From assembly GCA_916049935.1 (NCBI GenBank), contig CAJZJI010000081.1, positions 1 through 5,103 of the forward strand: a stretch of DNA of 5,103 nucleotides. The letters are read 5' to 3'. This DNA comes from an uncultured Streptococcus sp. (GTDB lineage: Bacteria; Bacillota; Bacilli; Lactobacillales; Aerococcaceae). Shown here piece after piece: positions 1 through 5,103 of this stretch (position 1 is its first letter; the number at the start of each line of letters is the position of its first letter). A model generated the notes under the pieces. That model did not search any database. It was not told where the DNA came from and saw nothing but the letters and a program-made list of their open reading frames with translations. A program made the translations under genes and the position numbers.

Positions 1-2
1 CT

Positions 3-133
3 ATAATCGCAGTGGTGGGGAATCGTATCAAATGCGAATTAGTAGGAGTTAGGAATTTATTCCATACTCCTACTTTGAGGCTTTGAAGGTGAGAGACTTC
101 AGGCTCGAACCGGTACCCCACTACAGCGATTAT
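3..133. repeat. 131-bp structured element with 18-bp terminal inverted repeats
   Basis: The ends 3-20 and 116-133 are inverted copies matching at 16 of 18 bases; on the plus-strand RNA one mismatch becomes a G-U pair. Inside are a 9-bp hairpin (41-49 with 66-74, AGTAGGAGT/ACTCCTACT) capped by a further GGAA/TTCC stem (52-55 with 60-63), and a second hairpin (84-88 with 97-101, TGAAG/CTTCA, 8-nt loop). Together they make a closed three-way-junction fold. No transposase or target duplication is visible, although only two bases of left flank are present. A TATAAT lies at 2-7, but its -35 would fall outside the window. It could be a non-autonomous MITE-like repeat or a small structured RNA. I could not match it to tRNA, tmRNA, SRP RNA, RNase P or a common riboswitch. 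The inverted repeat is certain; its nature is not. Confidence 0.55.
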
Positions 134-182
134 TACAGAAGCCGAAGGTCCCGCAGTAATCATTTATTAAAATCTTTCAAGC

Positions 183-214
183 ACAACAAAAAGAGTGCCT
201 CATTTCTGAGGCAC
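183..214 (-). terminator. Intrinsic terminator of xfp
   Basis: Perfect 8-bp stem GTGCCTCA/TGAGGCAC (minus strand 214-207 and 202-195) with a GAAA tetraloop in the minus-strand RNA, followed by TCTTTTTG. It starts 13 nt after the xfp stop codon and closes a monocistronic transcript. The plus-strand reading has no U-rich tail, so it is directional. Confidence 0.92.
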
Positions 215-227
215 CCTGTTAGATGAA

Positions 228-2597
228 TTATTTATTCACGTTTTCCCATTGCCAGTTCACAACTTCAGGAATATCTTCCCCGTGTTCACGGATGTAGCTA
301 TGGTGGAATTCCACAGTTTCGTCCATTTTCGCAGCAAATTCGCTAGCTTTGTCGCCGTATACAGCAACTGCAGCATCTTTAGCAACGTGGAAGCGGTCCA
401 TTTCAGATAATACACGCATATCGAATGGAGTTGTGATATCTCCGTTTTCACGGTATCCGTGGATATGAACGTTATGGTTGTGACGATCGAAGAATAAGTC
501 ACGAATCATACCTTCATAACCGTGGAAGCAGAATACAACTGGTTTGTCAGTAGTAAATAGTTTGTCGAATTCTTCATCAGATAAACCACGAGGGTCCACT
601 TTTGGAGAACGTAATTTCAAGATATCTACTACGTTGATGAAGCGAATCTTCAATTCTGGGAATTGTTTGTGCAAGATTGAAATACCTGCTAATGCTTCTA
701 AGTTAGGTTCAGTACCTGCAGCAGCGATAACTACGTCTGGTTCTTCTCCTTCTTTCACTGTTGAAGCCCAATCAATTACTTTGTAACCTTCACGTACTAA
801 TTCTTTAGCTTCTTCTACTGAGTAGAATTGTGGACGTGGGTGTTTTGAAGAAACGATTAAGTTAATTTTATCTTCTGAACTTAAAGCTTCAGCCATAACA
901 GCCATCAAGCTGTTTGTATCCGCTGGTAAGTATTCACGAACGAATTCAGGTTTTTTCTCAGCTAAGTGTGTTAATAAACCTGGATCTTGGTGAGTATATC
1001 CATTGTGGTCTTGTTGGAACACTGTTGATGTTGCAATCAAGTTTAATGATGGATAGTTTTTACGCCATGGAGCGTGAGTTTTAGCTTTACGTAACCATTT
1101 GAAGTGTTGAGTGATCATTGAGTCAACTACACGTAAGAATGATTCGTAAGATGCGAAGAATCCGTGACGACCTGTTAATACATACCCTTCTAAGAATCCT
1201 TCAGCTTGGTGTTCTGATAATTGTGAGTCGATAACACGACCAACTGGTGAAATCCATTCATCGTAGCTTTCGTCACGACGACCAACCCATTGACGGTTCG
1301 TTGCTTTGAAGACTTCGTTTAGACGGTTAGATTTAGTTTCGTCTGGTCCAAAAATACGGAAGTTATCTGGGTTTGCTTTTACTAAGTCAGCAGCAAATTT
1401 ACCAAATTCGATCATATCTTGTTTTTGGATAGCACCTGGTTTAGATGTATCGATTGCATGTTTAGTCCAATCAGTAATTTCCATTGGTTTTACAACCCCT
1501 GCGTTAGTGATTGGGTTCATGCTCATACGACGTGGGCCTTTTGGAGAAATTGCAGCAATTTCTTCTACTAATTTACCATTTTCATCGAATAATTCTTCTG
1601 GACGGTATGATTTCAACCAGTCAACTAAAGCATCGATGTGTTCCATAGCTTCTCCAGATACTGGAATTGGAACTTGGTGAGCACGGAATCCACCTTCGAT
1701 TGGTTCGTGGTTCCATTCTTTTGGACCTGTCCAACCTTTAGGAGTACGTACTACTAATACTGGCCAATGTGGCATTGTAGCTTCATCAGCGCTCTTAGAA
1801 CGAGCTTCTTTTTGAATCGCTTGGATTTTTTCAATAGCTTCATCTAATTTAGCAGCCATTAATGGGTGAACTTCTTTAGGATCTGTTCCTTCTACGAAGA
1901 TTGGATCCCATCCTAAACCGTTGAAGTATTGAGTTAATTCTTCATCAGTACGACGAGCTAAAATAGTTGGGTTGTGGATTTTACCACCGTTTAAGTAAAG
2001 GATTGGTAATACTGCACCATCGTTTACTGGGTTGATGAATGTGTTTGAGAACCAACCAGCTGCTAAAGGACCAGTTTCTGCTTCTCCGTCACCGATAACT
2101 GCAGCAGCAATTACGTTAGGATTATCTAAAACAGCACCTGTAGCATGTGATAATGAGTAACCTAATTCTCCACCTTCGTGAATTGAACCAGGAGTTTCTG
2201 GAGCCGCGTGAGACGCAATTCCTCCAGGGAATGAGAAGATTTTACATAATTGTTTGAACCCTGCTTCATCTTGAGTGATTTGTGGGTATAACTCTGTGTA
2301 AGATCCATCTAAGTAAGAGTTAGAAACCATTACTTGTCCACCGTGACCTGGTCCTTCAATGTAGAACATATCTAAGTCATATTTATTAATAGCACGGTTT
2401 AAGTGTGCGTAAATAAAGTTTTGTCCTGCGATTGTTCCCCAGTGTCCGATTGGATGAAGTTTAACGTCTTCTTTTTGGATTGGACGACGTAAAAGTGGGT
2501 TATCTTTTAAGTACATTTGAGCTACTGAAATGTAGTTCGCTGCACGCCACCAAGCATCCACTTTTGCTAAGTATTCTGGTGTATCAAATTGTGTCAT
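228..2597 (-). CDS. xfp: Xylulose-5-phosphate/fructose-6-phosphate phosphoketolase
   Basis: Cytosolic thiamine-diphosphate enzyme that splits xylulose 5-phosphate (and often fructose 6-phosphate) with inorganic phosphate into acetyl phosphate plus glyceraldehyde 3-phosphate (or erythrose 4-phosphate). It is the central step of the phosphoketolase pathway. The 789 residues are the family's usual length. Visible motifs, numbered from the ATG at 2597: GHWGT 51-55, GPGHGG 82-87, [13 protein letters not shown] from 135, the ThDP/Mg motif GDGEAETGP 169-177 with LNG at 202-204, RAHQVP around His307, SEHQAEG 461-467 (catalytic Glu462), [13 protein letters not shown] 528-540, and C-terminal [13 protein letters not shown] from 714. 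Family active-site histidines are therefore present (His52, 85, 140, 307, 531/536). The frame stays open to a TTG at 2657, but lactic acid bacterial homologues begin like this ATG ([20 protein letters not shown]), so I chose it. It has its own promoter and terminator and appears monocistronic. Every Arg codon I checked in the body is CGT, which suggests high expression. Whether fructose 6-phosphate is a good substrate cannot be read from sequence. Confidence 0.97.
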   Translation of the reverse strand: MTQFDTPEYLAKVDAWWRAANYISVAQMYLKDNPLLRRPIQKEDVKLHPIGHWGTIAGQNFIYAHLNRAINKYDLDMFYIEGPGHGGQVMVSNSYLDGSYTELYPQITQDEAGFKQLCKIFSFPGGIASHAAPETPGSIHEGGELGYSLSHATGAVLDNPNVIAAAVIGDGEAETGPLAAGWFSNTFINPVNDGAVLPILYLNGGKIHNPTILARRTDEELTQYFNGLGWDPIFVEGTDPKEVHPLMAAKLDEAIEKIQAIQKEARSKSADEATMPHWPVLVVRTPKGWTGPKEWNHEPIEGGFRAHQVPIPVSGEAMEHIDALVDWLKSYRPEELFDENGKLVEEIAAISPKGPRRMSMNPITNAGVVKPMEITDWTKHAIDTSKPGAIQKQDMIEFGKFAADLVKANPDNFRIFGPDETKSNRLNEVFKATNRQWVGRRDESYDEWISPVGRVIDSQLSEHQAEGFLEGYVLTGRHGFFASYESFLRVVDSMITQHFKWLRKAKTHAPWRKNYPSLNLIATSTVFQQDHNGYTHQDPGLLTHLAEKKPEFVREYLPADTNSLMAVMAEALSSEDKINLIVSSKHPRPQFYSVEEAKELVREGYKVIDWASTVKEGEEPDVVIAAAGTEPNLEALAGISILHKQFPELKIRFINVVDILKLRSPKVDPRGLSDEEFDKLFTTDKPVVFCFHGYEGMIRDLFFDRHNHNVHIHGYRENGDITTPFDMRVLSEMDRFHVAKDAAVAVYGDKASEFAAKMDETVEFHHSYIREHGEDIPEVVNWQWENVNK

Positions 2598-2609
2598 GTG
2601 TATTTGTCT

Positions 2610-2617
2610 TCCCTTCT
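2610..2617 (-). promoter_or_regulatory. xfp ribosome binding site (long spacing)
   Basis: AGAAGGGA on the minus strand, with the G run 13 nt before the ATG at 2597. This is longer than the usual 5-9 nt. A second SD-like AGAAGGA (2661-2667) lies only 4 nt before the in-frame TTG at 2657. Neither spacing is ideal. Family N-termini favour the ATG, so this site is taken as the working one. Confidence 0.5.
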
Positions 2618-2683
2618 TATTTTTGGCTTCTAAAGAAATTCGAAAACGGCGTTTCAAAAATCCTTCTTTTATTTACCGCAAAG

Positions 2684-2712
2684 TATTTACCATACCTATA
2701 TACGGGTGTCAA
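2684..2712 (-). promoter_or_regulatory. Candidate main xfp promoter (P1)
   Basis: On the minus strand: perfect -35 TTGACA (2707-2712), exactly 17 nt spacer, -10 TAAATA (2684-2689) with an upstream TGG that makes an extended -10. This is the best sigma-A promoter in the window. Predicted start is near 2677, giving a leader of about 80 nt before the ATG at 2597, or about 20 nt before the in-frame TTG at 2657. A perfect inverted repeat (2724-2740) lies just upstream of the -35, a position where an activator or repressor could act. Confidence 0.75.
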
Positions 2713-2723
2713 GAAGAATTACT

Positions 2724-2740
2724 AAAACGGTCATCGTTTT
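2724..2740. promoter_or_regulatory. Inverted repeat AAAACG-N5-CGTTTT upstream of P1
   Basis: Perfect 6-bp inverted repeat with a 5-bp centre, 17 bp overall, located 11 bp upstream of the P1 -35. Its left half (AAAACGGTCAT) differs by one base from the AAAACGTTCAT repeat found at 2801 and 2904. The dyad form and position fit an operator for a dimeric regulator. It does not match the CcpA cre spacing (TGNAANCG), so no regulator is assigned. Confidence 0.4.
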
Positions 2741-2800
2741 GATGGTTTTCGATTGTCTTTAGGAAATATTCCTGTTTTTAGACCGTATTTCTACTAATCC

Positions 2801-2813
2801 AAAACGTTCATAA
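2801..2813. repeat. 13-bp direct repeat, copy between P2 and P1
   Basis: AAAACGTTCATAA, identical to the copy at 2904-2916 and in the same orientation, 103 bp apart. It lies between the two candidate xfp promoters. It may be a regulator half-site or may be chance in AT-rich DNA; the third, one-mismatch copy inside the inverted repeat at 2724 argues somewhat against chance. Confidence 0.45.
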
Positions 2814-2872
2814 CCACATTTATTTGACTATTTCAACTCGAATATTGATCATAACTCATCATCGAGTACTCT

Positions 2873-2902
2873 ATTTTACCATTTTTTATGTTCATTCTGC
2901 AA
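2873..2902 (-). promoter_or_regulatory. Candidate distal xfp promoter (P2)
   Basis: On the minus strand: -35 TTGCAG (2897-2902), 18-nt spacer, -10 TAAAAT (2873-2878) preceded by TGG, giving an extended -10. The predicted start, near 2866, would give a leader of about 270 nt before the xfp ATG. It lies downstream of the msrB terminator, so it would serve xfp only. One copy of the AAAACGTTCATAA repeat sits two bases upstream of the -35. Prediction by consensus only. Confidence 0.45.
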
Positions 2903-2903
2903 T

Positions 2904-2916
2904 AAAACGTTCATAA
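2904..2916. repeat. 13-bp direct repeat, copy beside P2
   Basis: AAAACGTTCATAA, identical to 2801-2813. It sits two bases upstream of the -35 of candidate promoter P2 and 17 bp from the msrB terminator, where a bound protein would touch RNA polymerase at P2. Confidence 0.45.
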
Positions 2917-2932
2917 AAAGTCAGATAGGATC

Positions 2933-2963
2933 AAAAAAACCGAGGTGAAATTCCTCGGTTTTT
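2933..2963 (-). terminator. Intrinsic terminator of the mutL-msrB unit
   Basis: Perfect 7-bp GC-rich stem (2939-2945 pairing with 2953-2959, ACCGAGG/CCTCGGT) with a 7-nt loop, lying 31 nt past the msrB stop. On the minus strand it is followed by seven T residues (2939 down to 2933). The stem can be extended by A-T pairs, and the plus strand also has a five-T run, so it could work in both directions. No plus-strand gene needing it is visible. Confidence 0.9.
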
Positions 2964-2990
2964 CCATTTCAATAAGGCTTGTTAAGATTT

Positions 2991-3425
2991 TTATTGAAAA
3001 TATTGTAGAAATTCTCCGTATCCCTCTTCTTCCAGCTTCGCAACTGGGATAAAACGAAGAGAGGCAGAATTGATGCAATAACGGAGTCCGCCTAATTCTT
3101 TTGGACCATCTTCGAAGACGTGTCCTAAATGAGAATCTGCTTGACCACTTCTCACTTCTGTTCTCTTACGGTTCAATTTGAAGTCTTCTTTTTCCGTTAA
3201 CGTTGTATTTTCAATTGGTTTTGAAAATGATGGCCAACCGCAACCAGCATCAAATTTATCTTTAGAGCTGAAAAGAGGCTCTCCGCTGACAATATCGACA
3301 TAGATGCCATCTTCATAGAAATCATCATATTCTCCTGAAAAAGGTCTTTCTGTGGCTTCGTTTTGAGTCACTTCGTATTGAATTTCTGTTAATCGTTTTT
3401 TTAGTTCTTCTTTTGAAAATTCCAT
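2991..3425 (-). CDS. msrB: Peptide-methionine (R)-S-oxide reductase MsrB
   Basis: Cytosolic repair enzyme that reduces the R epimer of methionine sulfoxide in proteins, normally recycled by thioredoxin. The 144 residues form a single complete SelR/MsrB domain: [17 protein letters not shown] (28-44), GEPLFSS (48-54), GCGWPSF (61-67), RTEVRS (88-93), [12 protein letters not shown] (97-108) and [11 protein letters not shown] (115-125). Cys117 in RYCINS is the catalytic cysteine of the family, and Cys62 in GCGWPSF is the expected recycling cysteine. These are the only two cysteines, so the paired CxxC zinc site of many MsrBs is absent; this is a known zinc-free variant. The ATG is supported by an AGGAG 8 nt upstream. 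The gene starts 11 bp after the mutL stop and is followed by an intrinsic terminator, so it is the last gene of a mutL-msrB unit. There is no fused MsrA domain. Identification is secure; the physiological partner is inferred. Confidence 0.96.
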   Translation of the reverse strand: MEFSKEELKKRLTEIQYEVTQNEATERPFSGEYDDFYEDGIYVDIVSGEPLFSSKDKFDAGCGWPSFSKPIENTTLTEKEDFKLNRKRTEVRSGQADSHLGHVFEDGPKELGGLRYCINSASLRFIPVAKLEEEGYGEFLQYFQ

Positions 3426-3433
3426 CGTGGTTT

Positions 3434-3438
3434 CTCCT
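3434..3438 (-). promoter_or_regulatory. msrB ribosome binding site overlapping the mutL stop
   Basis: Minus strand reads TAGGAG then eight bases and ATG. The TAG is the mutL stop (3437-3439), and AGGAG is a strong Shine-Dalgarno for msrB. The overlap fixes the msrB start and suggests translational coupling, with ribosomes finishing mutL landing on or near the msrB initiation site. Confidence 0.85.
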
Positions 3439-5103
3439 ATTCAAATTGTTGTCGTTTCGACTGATGTGGATCTTGAATTCTCTTGAAGAGGTGTTCCAAG
3501 TCCTTATTTGTTAAATGAACGAGTACGGGTCTTCCGTGCGGACAGTTATAAGGGTTTTTACATTTGGCTAAATCCACTAATAACTGACGTGCTTCACATT
3601 CACTTAAGTGGTGGTTTGCCTTAATCGAACCTTTACAGCTCATCATAATCGCTGTAGCTTCTCTTAATTTAGCAACCGAAATCTTTTCATCGGCCAAGAT
3701 AAAATCGATAATTTCTTCGATAATCGCCTTTTCTTGCCCCTTCTTAATCCACGCTGGATGAGATTGAATTTGGAACGTATTTTGCCCAAACGGTTCCATC
3801 TCGATTCCAAACTCCTCTACAAGAGGTAATCGTTCTTCCAACTTCACGCTGTCCTTTTTCGAGAACTCTAGCAAAATTGGTACCATCAATCGCTGACTGA
3901 CTCTACCGACTTGACCAATCTCCACCTTAAACTGTTCATACTTGATTCGTTCTTGAGCAGCATGTTGGTCAATCATATATAAGCCTTTTTCGTTTTGTGC
4001 AAATAAGTAAGTGCCATGCATTTGCCCAAAATAATGTAATTCTGGGAATTCCTTTTCAAATGGTTGAGAGTCAATTTTCTCAGCCAATTTTAAATAGTCT
4101 GCATGGTCATCATGGCTGTCTACGAGTTCTTCTTGCTCCACGGGTTCAACTGCGTTACTTGGCTGAACAGGCGCATCATCGTTTGATAGAACTTCAACTT
4201 CTTCTCTTACATTTTCAGTAAACGAAGGTGTTTCTACGCGCGGTGATTCCACAAGCGGTGTCTTCAATTGCCATTCCAATGTTTGTTGGATTGGTTTTGG
4301 GGCCTCTACGCGATTTTCTTTACGTTTGAAGGACAAGTCTTCAATCGATTCAGGAATGCGCTGTACGCCCTGTATCGCCTCTCTAATGGCCTTTTGAATT
4401 ACCCGTGATAATTCTTGCTCTTTACTGATTCGCACTTCTTGTTTCGTTGGATGCACGTTCACATCGACGAGTTGCACGTCCATTTCAATTGAAATAATCG
4501 TAATTGGGAATCGTCCCACCATCAATGTCGAGCCGTATCCTAATGTAATGGCCTTTGCGATGGCCATATTGCGGATTGGTCGTCCATTAATGAAAATCGA
4601 TAAGTAATTGCGGTTTGAACGTGTGAGTTCTGGAAGCGACGTATATCCAGACACTTTGAAATCTTCGTCTTCCCCATAAAATGGTAACATCTTACGAGCG
4701 TTCACTGGTCCAATATTCCCAGCGACTGCCTGCAATAAGTCTCCCTTACCAGAAGTTTGTAATAACAGATTGCCATCATTTTTTAAAACAAAGGCAATTT
4801 CTGGGTGACTAAGAGACGCCTTACTCACTACATCGGTAATATGCGCTAATTCCGTCTGTAGTGTTCGTACGAATTTCAAACGTGCTGGTGTGTTATAAAA
4901 CAAATCTTCGACAAGGAAAGTCGTTCCTTTTAACGGTGGAACGGTCTTTTCTTCTTTAATCTCACCAGACTCGATCTTTAACTCTACGCCGCTGTCTTCT
5001 CCGGTTGAAGTCGTCAGCGTCACTTTCGATACGGCCGTAATACTCGCCAAGGCTTCACCACGGAACCCAAGTGTACGAATTCTAAAGAGTTGTTCTGGCG
5101 AAT
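3437..5103 (-). CDS. mutL: DNA mismatch repair protein MutL (N-terminus beyond window)
   Basis: MutL couples MutS mismatch recognition to strand incision. In bacteria without MutH it is itself the nicking endonuclease, activated by the DNA polymerase clamp. The frame is open to the window edge; 554 residues are visible and about 80 N-terminal residues (ATPase motifs I-II) are missing. The first visible residues, [14 protein letters not shown] (5-18), contain the GHKL ATP-lid motif GFRGEAL. Then come [10 protein letters not shown] (68-77), INGRPIR (171-177) and [12 protein letters not shown] (213-224), followed by an acidic, Pro/Val-rich linker (about 257-352). The C-terminal domain has [11 protein letters not shown] (359-369), the endonuclease motif [12 protein letters not shown] (378-389), a clamp-binding-like QRLMVP (403-408), [12 protein letters not shown] (488-499) and the metal-site CPHGRP (520-525). 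Intact endonuclease motifs mean an active nicking-type MutL is expected. The TTG at 5050 is internal, not a start: conserved family sequence continues upstream of it. mutS often lies upstream, outside this window. Confidence 0.97.
   Translation of the reverse strand, partial: SPEQLFRIRTLGFRGEALASITAVSKVTLTTSTGEDSGVELKIESGEIKEEKTVPPLKGTTFLVEDLFYNTPARLKFVRTLQTELAHITDVVSKASLSHPEIAFVLKNDGNLLLQTSGKGDLLQAVAGNIGPVNARKMLPFYGEDEDFKVSGYTSLPELTRSNRNYLSIFINGRPIRNMAIAKAITLGYGSTLMVGRFPITIISIEMDVQLVDVNVHPTKQEVRISKEQELSRVIQKAIREAIQGVQRIPESIEDLSFKRKENRVEAPKPIQQTLEWQLKTPLVESPRVETPSFTENVREEVEVLSNDDAPVQPSNAVEPVEQEELVDSHDDHADYLKLAEKIDSQPFEKEFPELHYFGQMHGTYLFAQNEKGLYMIDQHAAQERIKYEQFKVEIGQVGRVSQRLMVPILLEFSKKDSVKLEERLPLVEEFGIEMEPFGQNTFQIQSHPAWIKKGQEKAIIEEIIDFILADEKISVAKLREATAIMMSCKGSIKANHHLSECEARQLLVDLAKCKNPYNCPHGRPVLVHLTNKDLEHLFKRIQDPHQSKRQQFE

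Noticed and set aside
84..119. tRNA-like or T-box-like words on the minus strand (GGTTCGAGCC, GTGGGGTACCGG).
   Set aside because: The TTCGA word has no 5-bp T-arm around it and no cloverleaf can be drawn. The T-box-like word is not followed by a terminator, has no stem I upstream, and lacks the exact TGGTACCGCG core.
131..180. Minus-strand promoter TTGAAA / TGTAATAAT before the left-edge element.
   Set aside because: The TTGAAA and the TAATAA-like box are not at a workable distance from each other, and the extended -10 alone has no recognisable -35.
544..1680. Plus-strand open frames inside xfp (544-786, 1306-1680), and others inside mutL and across the xfp 5' end.
   Set aside because: They are antisense shadows of strongly conserved coding sequence, with no family resemblance and no ribosome binding site context.
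2641..2813. CcpA cre sites in the xfp promoter (TGAACGTTTT, GAAACGCCGTTTTC).
   Set aside because: The spacing between TG and CG is one base short of TGNAANCG in each case, or the flanking CA is missing, so none is a supportable cre call.
2824..2852. Plus-strand promoter starting at TTGACT.
   Set aside because: No acceptable -10 at 16-18 nt spacing, and it would read straight into the msrB terminator with no plus-strand gene beyond it.
2836..2867. Six-bp inverted repeat ACTCGA/TCGAGT as a leader hairpin or riboswitch.
   Set aside because: The stem is short with a 20-nt loop, no conserved riboswitch core and no adjoining terminator or SD-sequestering alternative.
5048..5050. TTG at 5050 as the mutL start.
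   Set aside because: Conserved MutL sequence [13 protein letters not shown] continues in frame upstream to the window edge, so this Leu is internal.
1..5103. CRISPR array, phage genes, toxin-antitoxin or defence system.
   Set aside because: No regularly spaced direct repeats and no such protein families; apart from the left-edge element the window is housekeeping DNA.

Overview
All recognisable protein genes in this 5.1 kb window lie on the minus strand, so it reads biologically from right to left: mutL (3' part), msrB, xfp, then a short structured non-coding segment at the left edge. The AT-rich sequence, the 789-residue phosphoketolase of the lactic acid bacterial type and the endonuclease-type MutL point to a low-GC Gram-positive of the order Lactobacillales. 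A Carnobacteriaceae/Granulicatella-like or Enterococcus-like host would fit, but I cannot fix the genus from sequence alone.

Right part (2933-5103): the mismatch-repair gene mutL enters from beyond the right edge, lacking about 80 N-terminal residues. It is followed 11 bp later by msrB, a methionine-R-sulfoxide reductase whose Shine-Dalgarno overlaps the mutL stop codon. A strong intrinsic terminator (2933-2963) closes this unit. The two genes look like one maintenance operon: DNA mismatch repair plus repair of oxidised protein methionine.

Middle (2598-2932): a long control region in front of xfp. It holds two plausible sigma-A promoters for the minus strand, each with an extended -10 reading TGG-TAAA. 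It also holds a recurrent AAAACG motif: two identical 13-bp copies, one perfect inverted repeat just upstream of the proximal -35, and a weaker copy in the leader. None of these is a good match to the catabolite-repression cre consensus, so the regulator is unknown.

Left part (1-2597): xfp encodes xylulose-5-phosphate/fructose-6-phosphate phosphoketolase, the key enzyme of heterofermentative sugar breakdown, which yields acetyl phosphate. It looks monocistronic and highly expressed (Arg codons almost uniformly CGT) and ends in a clean intrinsic terminator (183-214). Beyond it, positions 3-133 form a 131-bp element with 18-bp near-perfect terminal inverted repeats and two internal hairpins. 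This could be a MITE-like repeat or a small structured RNA.

The three genes are ordinary housekeeping or metabolic genes. The parts worth a second look are the left-edge inverted-repeat element and the repeat-rich xfp control region.
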